Shown: one piece after another, positions 41,361 to 51,530 of the stretch | Position numbering within the stretch: position 1 is the stretch's first letter | Layout: every line of letters begins with the position of its first letter | Source of the DNA: Candida dubliniensis CD36 | Lineage: Eukaryota > Ascomycota > Pichiomycetes > Serinales > Debaryomycetaceae | Assembly: GCF_000026945.1 (NCBI RefSeq) | Contig: NC_012867.1 | Span: forward strand, 930,001 to 994,000 | DNA: 64,000 nt | Direction of reading: 5' to 3' | Notes under the pieces: model-generated | What the model was told of the DNA's origin: nothing | The model's input: the letters and a program-made list of their open reading frames with translations, nothing else | Databases searched by the model: none | Position numbers and translations under genes: made by a program

Positions 41361-41711
41361 TTACAACAACAAAAGACCAGCAACAGCTGCCAAGCTACCA
41401 GCACCAACACCAACAATTGGAGCAAAACCGGAAGCACTTGATGAGCCACCAGATTTAGCAGCAGATGAAGCACCAGAAGCAGCTGAAGAAGCACCAGATT
41501 TAGCGGCAGAACCAGCACCAGAAGCAGCGGATGAAGCACCAGATTTGGCATCGGAAGCTGCAGATGAAGCACCAGATTTGGCAGCAGAAGCAACTGAAGA
41601 AGCACCAGATTTGGCGGCAGAACCAGCACCAGAAGCAGCGGCTGATGAATCAGCAGACATAACGGTAGCAATTGAGGCAGTTAAAGCTAATAAAGTGGTG
41701 GAGAATTTCAT
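41361..41711 (-). CDS. RBR1: Short Ser/Ala-rich GPI-anchored wall protein
   Basis: The 116-residue protein consists of a signal peptide (MKFSTTLLALTASIATVMSA), about 75 residues of imperfect tandem AAKSGASSAAS-type repeats, and a hydrophobic C-terminus (GSLAAVAGLLLL) after small residues, the GPI attachment signal. There is no folded domain; the mature part would be a heavily O-mannosylated stalk. Size, composition and remembered location fit RBR1, a pH-regulated wall protein repressed by Rim101 and needed for filamentation at acidic pH. The repeats may vary in number between alleles. The antisense frame over the same bases is a shadow. Confidence 0.82.
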   Translation of the reverse strand: MKFSTTLLALTASIATVMSADSSAAASGAGSAAKSGASSVASAAKSGASSAASDAKSGASSAASGAGSAAKSGASSAASGASSAAKSGGSSSASGFAPIVGVGAGSLAAVAGLLLL

Positions 41712-43526
41712 TTTTGACTGTAATTGAATGTTCTTCTTATTTAATACAAGATTATGATCAACAAAAAGAAGAAGAAGAAAAAAAAAATTGAAAAAACGGG
41801 AAAAAAAATAGAAATATAATTGAATGGGAATGAGGGGGGACTCTTGGGAGTATTTATAGTTTTTGGGAATATTTACTGTGGTTCAAATATTTCATGTTAC
41901 AGATTTGGTTATGTGTTCTCCTCCTCAATTGCTTTATTATTTGTAAATGAAAATAAAAACTATACTAAAATAAATATATTATACCTGTTCTGCATGTAAA
42001 CAGCAAGCTTATAAAAGACTTAGTACAATTTGTTTACATTTATGAAATTAGCCAATTACTATAAAAGTTTCATTATACAAAATTTGAAATACCAAAATCG
42101 ACAACAAAAGCAACGCCCCCCATTTATAAAATTATTCAATTGGTAGTAAAAATAGAAATTATGTAACAAAAATGGAAAAAATGAAAATCACGCTTTGTTA
42201 TTCTGTTCTGGTGTTGTTGCTGTTGGTGCAACTGTTGTTGTAATTGTGTAATACACACTCTCTCAATATGCATAATGCGGTAATAGTCCAAACAATAATA
42301 ATAATAATAATAGGGGGGCATTCAATTCACGAGACCTCTGTGAATTGAAAACAGTCAAATTCAATCACCAATAAATAGAAGAAATTGACGATTAATTCTG
42401 GTTTATCTTGTTTTTCTATAGTATAGAATTGGTAGTTGTAATAATTCTTGAATAAAACAGAGTATTTCTTTGATTTGCGATTTTTGTATGTACAAAGAGC
42501 TACTTCTTAATCTACATTGTCGAACCCTAGCTTCAACAACAACTTTTTATTCAAAAACACCATCTGTATTCAAGGACAATTCTTTTATTTTTTGTTCTTA
42601 TTTATTTTACCTAGAGTGGGAGAAGACAAAGGCGGTTGATAGAGTGTGTATTTTTTTTTTTTGTTTCGTATAAGTTATATTTATGTTCCTGAGACTGTGT
42701 GGGTCAATTGAACTTTCCCTCGTACTAGCTTTGAAGAGAGTTGAACACTAACTACATAGCCCGAATGGGTTATTTATTAATAGAGTGGTATTTAATACTG
42801 ACACCAACCAACATCTGATGAACAAAACCAAAGGTCAAATTAATGACCAAAAAAAAAAAAAAACAATGGTGGCGTTTCGAATCTCCAAGTTTCTGTGATA
42901 CCAGCCAATGAAACTTTCTTTTATAAATAGTTGCAAATGTTTTCACTTTTGTTTTTAGTCAACATAGTGTATCCACAGTTTGATCTTACAACCCAAACCA
43001 AGAGTGTGCTTTTTAACAGGCACATTTGCTCCAATAAGCAATCATGCTAAGAAAAAAAAAATCAACAATCCAATCCAATTCAATTGATGTTTTACCTTTC
43101 AAAGTTACTTATTTACGATGCATCTCTATGCTTCTTCTTCTCTCTTTTTCTTGGCGACTCCAGCCGCAACTATATTGAAGACGAAAAGGCTGAAATAAAA
43201 GATGTGCAAGAGCTTGTACATGTATGTATGTGTATACAGGTGCAAGTACTTTTTCAAGGTACATAATATATCGTTCGTAATTTCAACAAAGGTTGCTCTC
43301 CACAGTTAACAAAGACAAAATTAAAAGTCGTCAGATATAAATATAGCAATTATTCAAACTCCCCCACACAAAAACTGTTTCGTTTATTTTCCTCTCAATT
43401 GTTGCTAAGTTGCTGACAATTCCACTTCTCAAAAATTTCTCTCTACTTTGTTTACTTCCATTTATTTAATATTGTTACATAAATTATACAATGTTCAAAT
43501 CTCCGCAATCTGTGTTTTATATGATA
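41712..43526. promoter_or_regulatory. 1.8-kb intergenic region, RBR1 promoter and TAF5 3' side
   Basis: AT-rich noncoding DNA with an AAT repeat (42294-42312) and a T tract (42651-42662). On the RBR1 sense strand, GCCAAGAAAAA occurs at 43145-43155, about 1.4 kb before the RBR1 start, a candidate Rim101 site. No gene was recognised. Confidence 0.45.
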
Positions 43527-45810
43527 TCATCCTTGGAAAGCACCAGCTGCAAGACATAAATTTCTTCGGGTAAAATGAACTTTGTATACAGGAGTCTTTT
43601 TAGTGAAAAATGCATTCATATGGTCACTCGTAGCAATTGATTCCTTTTTACTCTGTTGCAGTTGTTGCTGCAGTTGTTGTTGTTGTTGTTGTTGTTGTTG
43701 TTGCTGTGGCCGTTGCGTTGACAATGCTCCATCAGAATTGGTTTCATTGCCGTTGACGTTATTGTTAAACGCTTCAGGTTCAGGTCCAGCATCATTTGTA
43801 TTCTTTTTGACGTCCCATACTCTCACACTATTATCGGCACACCCACTGACTAAGACAGTACCGTCTCGAGAAAATGCAAGCGAATACAATGAAGCTCTGG
43901 CATGTCCTCTCATACTCTTTAATCGCCTTCCGGAACCAATATCCCATACACAAATAATCCCGTCTTCTCCCCCACTAGCCAACCATCTACCATCAGGGGA
44001 TACTGCAAGACAATTTACAGAATTGGTATGGCCCAAAAATACACGCACACAGTTACCAGTATGAACATCCCACATACGACAAGTCTTATCACTTGAGCCA
44101 GTAAATACGTAATTTGAGTTTGGATGGAATTCAACACAATCGACGTCATTGATATGTCCAGCAAATATACGCAATGGGTAAATATGATCCGTGGCCCATA
44201 ATCTTGCTGTTTGATCATGCGATGCAGTAACAAAATAATGTCCCAAAGGTGAAAATTTAACATCCCAAACAGGCTGGGTATGACCTTTGTAGGAAACCAA
44301 TGCAGTATATGTATCTAATGACCATAATCTTACTGTCTTATCTTCTGAACATGATAAAAGATATTTATTATCTGGTGAAAATGAAACTCCATAAACTGGT
44401 CCACTATGACCAATAAGTTTTCGGGTATTTTCTTGTGGTTTATGACGATCTCTTTTCAATACAGATTTTAAAGGTTTCCCATCGAGACTCCACAATTTGA
44501 TGTAACTATCTTGAAACCCTGCTGCCACCAAAGTTGAATCGTCATTGAATTCAATACATGTCATATCATTATTGGTATTGTGGAATGTGTACATACAGAC
44601 CGAAGGTAAGCTTGCTTGTATTGCCCCAAGCTTAATTTTTGATCGAGAATCCTCAACTTGTATAATCATCTTCTTTATGTCATTTGCATCCTTTAATGGA
44701 AGAGGCAATGATTCTCTAGCAGGCAGGTCCTGGTCCGGCTTTATCATATCTTGGAATTCTTCAGTTAATGTTTTGTCATTGACAGGTTCGATTTTTTCAT
44801 CTTTAATCTTTAAATCTGCTTCAACTTCTTTGGCAACTTCAGGATCTATTGGTAACTTACCCAATTTGACATTTTGTTCGTTAAATTTTTTCACTTCATC
44901 AGTATCAGTCACATATTCCGATATCCCTTCTTCAGGATTGGCTTCTCCTTCTTGATCTATTTTATCTGGTCGATTAGTTGAAATAACCGGGTTCAAATAT
45001 TGATTTATAATTCGAATTAAAATACCACCTCCAACTGCTTCATTCTCATGGAGAAAATATATCAATAAATTCAAAGAAGTCTTGGATACCAAAATTCTAT
45101 ATTTATACTTTCTATAAGCAACTGCCAAATCATTTTCCTCCAAATGTTCTGGTAATGACAAACCAGCAAACTTTTCAACTTCGACCCCGTGCAAAATCAA
45201 ATGATCTGATCTGAATTTGTCGAAAAATGATTTAGCCTCACTTGAAAATCCTTTAGATATCAATTCCAAAAAACAATGAATATATAATGGATATAATACT
45301 CGCGATAATTCTGGTTTATATAAATCCAAGGATGACCCAACCCATCTTCTTAACATAGAATAAGCAGTAAAATAGATTTCCGGATCACTTTCCCTTTTCG
45401 TTTTCTTTTCCAACTCTTTCAACTGTTTTAATTCTTTTTCTTTACTTATTTTAACTTCACGATCTTTTGCCTCTCGCAACTCTTTCTCAATTTTCGATTT
45501 TTTGTCTCGCAATTCTTTCAATTCTTGTTCAGCTTTTGTCAATTTTTCCTTTAAATCTTTATTGTCTCCAATTTCATTGACAGATGCCAACTCTGTTGTT
45601 GCTGGTGTTGCAAGTGGTACTGCTGGTGTTGGGATGTTGGAGCTCTCAAGTCTAAGTTGGGCTTCAGTTCTGTGATATCCTTTTTTATTTAAATACTCCA
45701 AAACAATTCTATTCAAATCAGCCTGAGAGTATTGTGGTGGATTAGATCTACCACCTTGTGAAGAACGCGCAGATGCTGCTGCTGACAGTTGGTTTTGTGT
45801 TGATGATTTC

Positions 45811-45858
<48 letters not shown>

Positions 45859-45989
45859 GCTGGAGGAATTGGTGCTGGTGCTGGTGCTGGTGCTGATACT
45901 TGAGTGTTCCCACTAGTATTGGTCTGTTCCAGTGTTTGGTGTTTTTCGCCATCTTTACTATCTTGCAATTGCTTATTTTCTTCTGCCAT
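43527..45989 (-). CDS. TAF5: TFIID/SAGA subunit Taf5 (WD40)
   Basis: The 820-residue protein has the Taf5 layout: polyGln (45-60), LisH-like segment ADLNRIVLEYLNKKGYHRTE (about 89-108), coiled charged region, Taf5 NTD2 helical domain with SMLRRWVGSSLDLYKPELSR and LYPLYIHCFLELI, then a C-terminal seven-blade WD40 propeller starting near residue 480 with repeated GH...WD units. Taf5 is a scaffold of TFIID and SAGA. The last blade TPVYKVHFTRRNLCLAAGAF matches the family end and is separated from the previous blade by a Gln-rich insert of about 65 residues. S. cerevisiae Taf5 has the same order. Confidence 0.95.
43653..43707. repeat. CAA/CAG repeat in TAF5, C-terminal polyGln
   Basis: A near-perfect trinucleotide tract encoding mostly Gln (with Leu interruptions) in the loop before the last WD40 blade. 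Confidence 0.85.
45810..45857. repeat. CAA repeat in TAF5, N-terminal polyGln
   Basis: Sixteen consecutive Gln codons (15 CAA plus one CAG at the C-terminal end of the tract); a likely polymorphic microsatellite. Confidence 0.9.
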
Positions 45990-46243
45990 TTTAAATACTT
46001 GTTGATGGATTTACCAATCAAAAGATAGGATTGTTTATTCTTCTATTTGGAACTACCTTTGAAGAATTGTTTTTTCTTCCTCTCGAGTTATTTTTTTTTT
46101 CGGTGAAAACTAACATGGTTTGGGCACGACCATCTATTCAGAGAGTATCAAAAGGTGTTTCACTCATACTATTCATTAATAGAAGAGATGATAAAGACTA
46201 ATAAACTATTGAGACTAGCAAGAATGTATATTAATCCTATTAT

Positions 46244-47041
46244 CTACCAAATTTCTCTTGTAGATTCGTCAAATTGTTTCATAGACTCCCCGAGTCCTTT
46301 CAAATCTTTCTTGATTTGTGAAACATACTGATTTATCTCTTCAAAATTCTCCTTACGATATATAGTTTGGTTTTTAAATTCTAGGTCCTCTTGCTTGTCG
46401 TCGGATTTGAAAAATGAATTGATCTTTTCTTGTTTGGCTTGCTTTTTTTGTTCTTGATTCTGTTTTTCTTCATCCTCATGAAGTATTTTATGCTCTTTGA
46501 ATAGATTATCAGAAGGGTGTACTGTTGGACTTATAGTATTCAATTGGTAAAAATGTTGCTTTTGATGTTCTTTGGAATTGAAATCATTAAATTGTTGAGT
46601 CGACATAGTATTCAATAGTTTATCCTGCAGCTCCTTAAGTTTCTTCAATTGTAGATTAAAGTTGTCATTGAAAAACGAACCTTTGCCTCTAACTTCTTCA
46701 GCCATCTTTTTGACATCATCCAATACATCAATTTGCGTCCATAACTTATCCAGATAAGTTGCACTTGGTTTTGAGGGCGGCACTTTGTCTATAGTGGCAA
46801 TACTTTGTGTGTCTTGCGTTGAATAATTATCTCCGGTAGTATTTGTAGTTGTTCGGGATAATCTATAATGGCCACTACTAGATCCTGTTCTTGTTGGTTT
46901 TGGTTGGTTGGGTAAAAATTGGGTTGTGAAACTTGCATTGTTAAATGAAGACACTGAAGTGGTATGAGAATGTCGAGCTGGAACAGCTAATTTCGTTGAG
47001 TTATTGCTTCTCACTGGCTGGATTGTATTTCTTTGGTTCAT
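46244..47041 (-). CDS. Coiled-coil protein of unknown function
   Basis: The 265-residue protein has a Ser/Thr/Asn-rich disordered N-terminus (1-85), then a compact, conserved-looking block ATYLDKLWTQIDVLDDVKKM followed by AEEVRGKGSFF, then two coiled-coil helices (about 120-145 and 180-260), the second ending IKKDLKGLGESMKQFDEST. I do not recognise a named family. The sequence type suggests a small structural or adaptor protein, not an enzyme. It shares a 171-bp divergent promoter with GPI2. Confidence 0.78.
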   Translation of the reverse strand: MNQRNTIQPVRSNNSTKLAVPARHSHTTSVSSFNNASFTTQFLPNQPKPTRTGSSSGHYRLSRTTTNTTGDNYSTQDTQSIATIDKVPPSKPSATYLDKLWTQIDVLDDVKKMAEEVRGKGSFFNDNFNLQLKKLKELQDKLLNTMSTQQFNDFNSKEHQKQHFYQLNTISPTVHPSDNLFKEHKILHEDEEKQNQEQKKQAKQEKINSFFKSDDKQEDLEFKNQTIYRKENFEEINQYVSQIKKDLKGLGESMKQFDESTREIW

Positions 47042-47212
47042 GAGTAGTTAGAAGTTTAAGGTTGGTTGGTTTTGATGTTGATGGTAGAATATTTGAGTTT
47101 GAGTAAGGGAGATTTCTTTATCCTATGTGTTTTTTTTTTTTTTTTTTAACTTCATTTATTTTTCGATATTTCGGTTCATTTTACGAATCGGCATATTCCA
47201 TGAGCAACTACC

Positions 47213-48127
47213 ATGAAAGAGATACATTTAAGCTCTTCTATTTTGCATGATAGCGATCCATCTACAGAAAACTATCATGAACATGCTCTACTGCAGGAAC
47301 AACCTTCATGGAAGAAATTGCTATACTTACAACAGCCATTTCCAGATAATTATACTGATCAATCTTTTTTATCTCAATTGAAAAGAAACACAACCGTTGC
47401 CAAATATTCCTATAAAAACTTGGTACAGGCGTTTTCATTTATTGTTTTCTATATTTCATGCATTCTTTTAGTTATTTTGATGTTTATTGGGATATACGAG
47501 AAGCAATGGGATCCCATAATACCCACATTAATTAGCACCGGTATTTCCCTAATCGGTTTCTTTACATTAAACAATTTATCGATGAACATGAGATCGTTGA
47601 TGGTGATTACTTTTATACTCCTAATTGTGTCTCCAATATTGAAATCACTAACAAAGTCCACTTCTTCAGACTCGATTTGGGCAATTTCTTGCGTGTTGTG
47701 TTTAGCCAATTCAATATTTCACGACTATTCAATGAAAGTGAGTTATCGACCAATAGTTTCCACAAATATCTCTTTATCAAACGCTATTGTGTTGGCATCA
47801 AGATTGAGCACAACATTAGAAGTATTTTTGTTTGTGTTGTTTGCCATTGAAGTTAACATACTACTACCGTTATTTGATGCAAAGATACGACTCCTGGGTC
47901 TAGAAGCTATACATTGGACAATAGCGTTTCTCACTTTCAATTTGGCTAGTTATTTAGTGTATGTTTTGTTGAACTATAAGTTTTTGGTTTATTGGGTACT
48001 ATCGGTTTTTGTGATGGTGGTCATCATGCCTATGTATTTCTTGTCCTTGCAGAGGTATAAGAACGAGATACAAGGACCATGGGATGTTGCAAAACCAAAG
48101 TTCATGAAGTCAGGTATACAAAACTGA
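47213..48127 (+). CDS. GPI2: GPI-GlcNAc transferase subunit Gpi2 (PIG-C)
   Basis: The 304-residue polytopic ER protein has about eight hydrophobic helices. The N-terminal cytosolic block WKKLLYLQQPFPDNYTDQSF is the PIG-C signature. Further conserved parts are IWAISCVLCLANSIFHDYS, SLNAI-like NISLSNAIVLASRL and the FDAKIRLLGLE segment. Gpi2 belongs to the multisubunit complex that adds GlcNAc to phosphatidylinositol, the first step of GPI anchor synthesis; in C. albicans, GPI2 has been linked to Ras1 signalling and filamentation. RBR1 and RBR2, both GPI proteins, lie close by, probably by chance. Confidence 0.93.
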   Translation: MKEIHLSSSILHDSDPSTENYHEHALLQEQPSWKKLLYLQQPFPDNYTDQSFLSQLKRNTTVAKYSYKNLVQAFSFIVFYISCILLVILMFIGIYEKQWDPIIPTLISTGISLIGFFTLNNLSMNMRSLMVITFILLIVSPILKSLTKSTSSDSIWAISCVLCLANSIFHDYSMKVSYRPIVSTNISLSNAIVLASRLSTTLEVFLFVLFAIEVNILLPLFDAKIRLLGLEAIHWTIAFLTFNLASYLVYVLLNYKFLVYWVLSVFVMVVIMPMYFLSLQRYKNEIQGPWDVAKPKFMKSGIQN

Positions 48128-48290
48128 GCATACATATTGTAGCCGGATAATTTATACTTTATTTTTTCAGTGTAGTCGGTATAATAAACTGTTGGCATAA
48201 TCTACTATACGAATTGTTCATATAAACAAGACACGCTTACAAAAGAAATATAAAACAATCTAAAAACATTGGCATGTTATCCAATTAATT

Positions 48291-49823
48291 TTATGCTAAA
48301 GCACCCATGGGGTCATAATATGGCAATGTATTGAATTCTTTGCCTTTCCAGATATCATACGCTTTCTTCCCGGAATACTTCTTGTTTGTCACAATTTGGA
48401 AAACATATTCATCAAACCATTCGTCTGTCATCATAAACCAACCCTTTTGACCAGAATCTTCGCCCCAAGAATTCTCGATCTTCCATCTGACTGGCTTGTT
48501 GGTTTGAGGGTCAAGGTGCACTCCGGTGATCACCATAGCATGTGTCATTTGTGAGGAACCAACCTTCAATCTCTGCAGTTTTGTAATATCCAAACTAAAA
48601 TCGAAAGCAGTCGAATAGTCATAGGCAGTTGTGTCCAAAATTCCAGACTTTGAATCGGAAAACTTACCAACATCCGAGCCGAAAAACACCGGTTCATTGT
48701 CTTTCAACATTTTGATTGCAACCTGTTTAATCTCGTCAATTTCAAGATTGATATATTCAATTGGTTTTCCCCCAAATATATTATTCAACCTTTCCACGGT
48801 GTACAATTTATTGTACCCATTTCTAGGATCATGTATCAAAGAAAAATGCTCTGAAGCATTATAGCGGACATGATTCTTATAAAAGTCTAATGGATTGGTT
48901 TTAAAAGACTTGTATTTCCCATCTTTGTCAACAAATTCCCACAAAAACTCATCAGTGGGCTTAGGTGGAGTACCTAAAGCCAAGGCAATTGTCTTATAAA
49001 TAGATTTAATAGCACTTGCCTTAAAAGAACTAATGACATTCTGTGGTGCATTTTTAGCAATTAGACTTCTAAGTTTAAGTCCATATTCCCGTAATTTTTC
49101 TGTAACAACATAATTCAATTTTGATGAATTGGTTGATTGGGCATTATCTGGGAAAACTTCGTTTGGAACCACTCCATACTTGTTAACTAAATTCACTATC
49201 ATGTCCCACTGACCGCCATCATTAACTGGGTTGCTAAACAAATAACTAATTAACCTAGAATCTAAATCTTCACTGGCTGTGTCTTCAATGTTTTCCAAAA
49301 AAAAGTTTGCCTTTTCTAACTTGTCATAAAAGTACAAATAAGATTGTGAGAGTTGAAAGTCATCCTCCTTCAAATTATAACTTTTGATAACGTGAGTTCG
49401 TAATACATTAGATGAGGCAAAAATCCAGCATCTTCCAGACAGTTTTTGGTTGTTAAGGTGAGCTGGTGAACCAATAGTATCAACTGTGATATTAAATAAA
49501 TATCTATCTTTTAAAGATTGTCTCCCAACAGAATTCTTTGCAATAACATCAACAATGGCATTCTTGGCAAGGGCATTTTGAGCTAAAAGATTCTTTGTTT
49601 GAGATTTGAAATCATCTTCCCATTTAGATAAGATGTTCTCGGAGATCGGGTTGATTTCATTCTCGGCGTTTTCTAATTCAAGTCCCTCAAATTGTTCACG
49701 GAAATCATCGAAATCAGAAGTCAATGAATAAGACTTTTCATTTAATATTTCCTCTTCTTCTGTTTCTGGTAGTGATGCCTTTGTGGAGACAGAATTTATT
49801 GTTTTAGAAGTGTTAGAACCCAT
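48291..49823 (-). CDS. LAP3: Bleomycin hydrolase / cysteine aminopeptidase (C1B)
   Basis: The 510-residue papain-fold peptidase contains LSGRCWIFASSNVLRTH with catalytic Cys132, the MTHAMVITG His and the ENSWGEDSG Asn. It trims peptides from the N-terminus, detoxifies bleomycin, and hydrolyses homocysteine thiolactone in its relatives. The C-terminus YYDPMGALA is the self-inserting tail that turns the hexamer into an exopeptidase. The N-terminus MGSNTSK fits the N-myristoylation consensus and precedes an acidic ~60-residue extension; S. cerevisiae Lap3 instead has a mitochondrial-type leader in one form. Length and all catalytic residues are intact. Confidence 0.95.
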   Translation of the reverse strand: MGSNTSKTINSVSTKASLPETEEEEILNEKSYSLTSDFDDFREQFEGLELENAENEINPISENILSKWEDDFKSQTKNLLAQNALAKNAIVDVIAKNSVGRQSLKDRYLFNITVDTIGSPAHLNNQKLSGRCWIFASSNVLRTHVIKSYNLKEDDFQLSQSYLYFYDKLEKANFFLENIEDTASEDLDSRLISYLFSNPVNDGGQWDMIVNLVNKYGVVPNEVFPDNAQSTNSSKLNYVVTEKLREYGLKLRSLIAKNAPQNVISSFKASAIKSIYKTIALALGTPPKPTDEFLWEFVDKDGKYKSFKTNPLDFYKNHVRYNASEHFSLIHDPRNGYNKLYTVERLNNIFGGKPIEYINLEIDEIKQVAIKMLKDNEPVFFGSDVGKFSDSKSGILDTTAYDYSTAFDFSLDITKLQRLKVGSSQMTHAMVITGVHLDPQTNKPVRWKIENSWGEDSGQKGWFMMTDEWFDEYVFQIVTNKKYSGKKAYDIWKGKEFNTLPYYDPMGALA

Positions 49824-50224
49824 AATTTAGATATTATTTGGAAACTTTGCTGAACGCAAAAAGAAAGACGAAAAGAAAAAAAAAAGTCTATAGGATAAGA
49901 AGAATCGACCCTATTTATACTTGATCTTGTCCTTAAAAGATAAGAACCACAGTTTGTAGATAATGCGGACAAAAAAGCATGTCTTATCTCCACATTTGCT
50001 CTTTTTCTCTTTTCGAAGTATAGGCAGTGGTGCCACCTCCTCAATTAAAACCAAAAGTTCCTATCTACTACGCGGCACAACATTTAGCTCGCGGATAACC
50101 ACTGAGGTATATAACTCGGCTGTGAACTTAACAGCCAAATGTATAATCACATCTTATATAGAGATAAAAAAAATTCTTAAATATTGTGCTAGTGATACTT
50201 AGCTACTACAAAAAATACTAATAC
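49824..50224. other. LAP3 promoter region
   Basis: A 401-bp noncoding stretch with an A tract near 49878-49885; the right end is the 3' flank of the thioesterase gene. No element was assigned. Confidence 0.4.
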
Positions 50225-51175
50225 TTAAGTACCCAATTTCCCGCCAAAATACTCTTGTGCAATACTTTTAATGAAACCCTCATCAATATGCATATGTTCT
50301 GCTTTAATTGATAGAAAATCAACTGAATTCTTTTTGTAAAGGGCTTTCAATCCAATGTAATCATTCTTGTATAGCTCTGTATAAAGAAAAGGAATGCTTC
50401 TCTTTTGTTCCGGGTCGAAATCATAAAACTGGGAACTTTCTTTAGGAACAAGAGTGGTATCTTCGGTGAAACTAACTAACACCAATTTATTTAATTTGGA
50501 AAAATTCTTCTTGTAAGTTGCATTCCTTTCCGCCCACTCGTTGTTTATATCTGCCAAGTAATTTGAATGCTCTAAGTATTGGTCTAGGTGTGCTGGATCT
50601 CTAAAATACTGTGCTGGTACAACTCGCTTTTGGACACTATCACGCCAAACTTGCTTCTTCAATAGGGCATTTCTCTGTTTGCATAACCAATCAAACCGGT
50701 CTTTGCATAGAGGTAGTTCCAGTACACCAAGATGCGGAGAGCCAAACGTTATAAAATTGTTCACTTCCAAGGGGCATCTTTCTATCAAACCTCTCAAAAA
50801 AACACCACCTTGGGAAAACCCAATGGAATCAAACCCTTTCAGTAATTCAGTGATATTCCGAAGTTGTTTGCACACCTCGTCAATTTGCCGGTTGGCATCT
50901 CCAAAAAAAGACTTTTGTTCATCAGAAGAAGGATTCTCATCTAACCGTATTGAATGGACATATATTCCTGGATACATGCTGTCTAATATTTCATGAACTT
51001 TATGTATTCCCGACGAATTGTAGTTGTCACCTAAACCATGCCAAATTACCACAGGTCTGTAATCATCTGCATTTGGCAAAACAGGTTTTGCCAAATTTTT
51101 GGACACATCAATATTTGTCTCTGGTATTAACAGAAGTATAGTTTGTTGGACGTTGAGTAAATTCAGTAATAGCAT
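50225..51175 (-). CDS. Palmitoyl-protein thioesterase (PPT1 family)
   Basis: The 316-residue alpha/beta hydrolase removes thioester-linked palmitate from proteins during lysosomal/vacuolar turnover. It begins with a hydrophobic stretch (MLLLNLLNVQQTILLLI) that could be a signal peptide. RPVVIWHGLGDN is the oxyanion strand region, GFSQGG holds nucleophile Ser121, and EDTTLVPKESSQF and the AEHMHIDEGF segment carry the expected Asp and His. FITFGSPHLGV is a strong PPT1 marker. I chose the second in-frame ATG because the first (51247) adds a basic non-signal segment. S. cerevisiae lacks this enzyme, while fission yeast has it fused to a dolichol phosphatase. Confidence 0.92.
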   Translation of the reverse strand: MLLLNLLNVQQTILLLIPETNIDVSKNLAKPVLPNADDYRPVVIWHGLGDNYNSSGIHKVHEILDSMYPGIYVHSIRLDENPSSDEQKSFFGDANRQIDEVCKQLRNITELLKGFDSIGFSQGGVFLRGLIERCPLEVNNFITFGSPHLGVLELPLCKDRFDWLCKQRNALLKKQVWRDSVQKRVVPAQYFRDPAHLDQYLEHSNYLADINNEWAERNATYKKNFSKLNKLVLVSFTEDTTLVPKESSQFYDFDPEQKRSIPFLYTELYKNDYIGLKALYKKNSVDFLSIKAEHMHIDEGFIKSIAQEYFGGKLGT

Positions 51176-51530
51176 TCGTGTGGTTCGTTTGTCAACTGAA
51201 CACAAGTTTATTGTGGATCTGGCGTGCGCCATATTCTTAATGTGCACTTATCAAGCACGTTTGTTTTATTCCATGATACACGACATTATTCTTTAAGAAC
51301 TTGAATTCTCTTGCAACCATCTCTACTAATTGGAGGTATTACTTGTTACACATACCTGTCCCTGAATTAGTTTCAAGCTTAACAGACTAGTTTTTTTCAA
51401 AGTGAAAGTATTCAATTTCTAAAAAGAAACATAAATACATAAATTATCGAATATATAAACAAAGTAAAAGAAATAACAAGCTATAACCTCAACATCAATT
51501 GTTGCAAAAAATAACATTATATTAGCATCT
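51176..51530. other. Intergenic between thioesterase and dioxygenase genes
   Basis: 355 bp of noncoding sequence holding the thioesterase promoter and the dioxygenase 3' flank. No further feature was seen. Confidence 0.4.

Noticed and set aside
43582..44064. Cys-rich 160-codon frame
   Set aside because: The Cys run is the antisense reading of the TAF5 CAA/CAG repeat.
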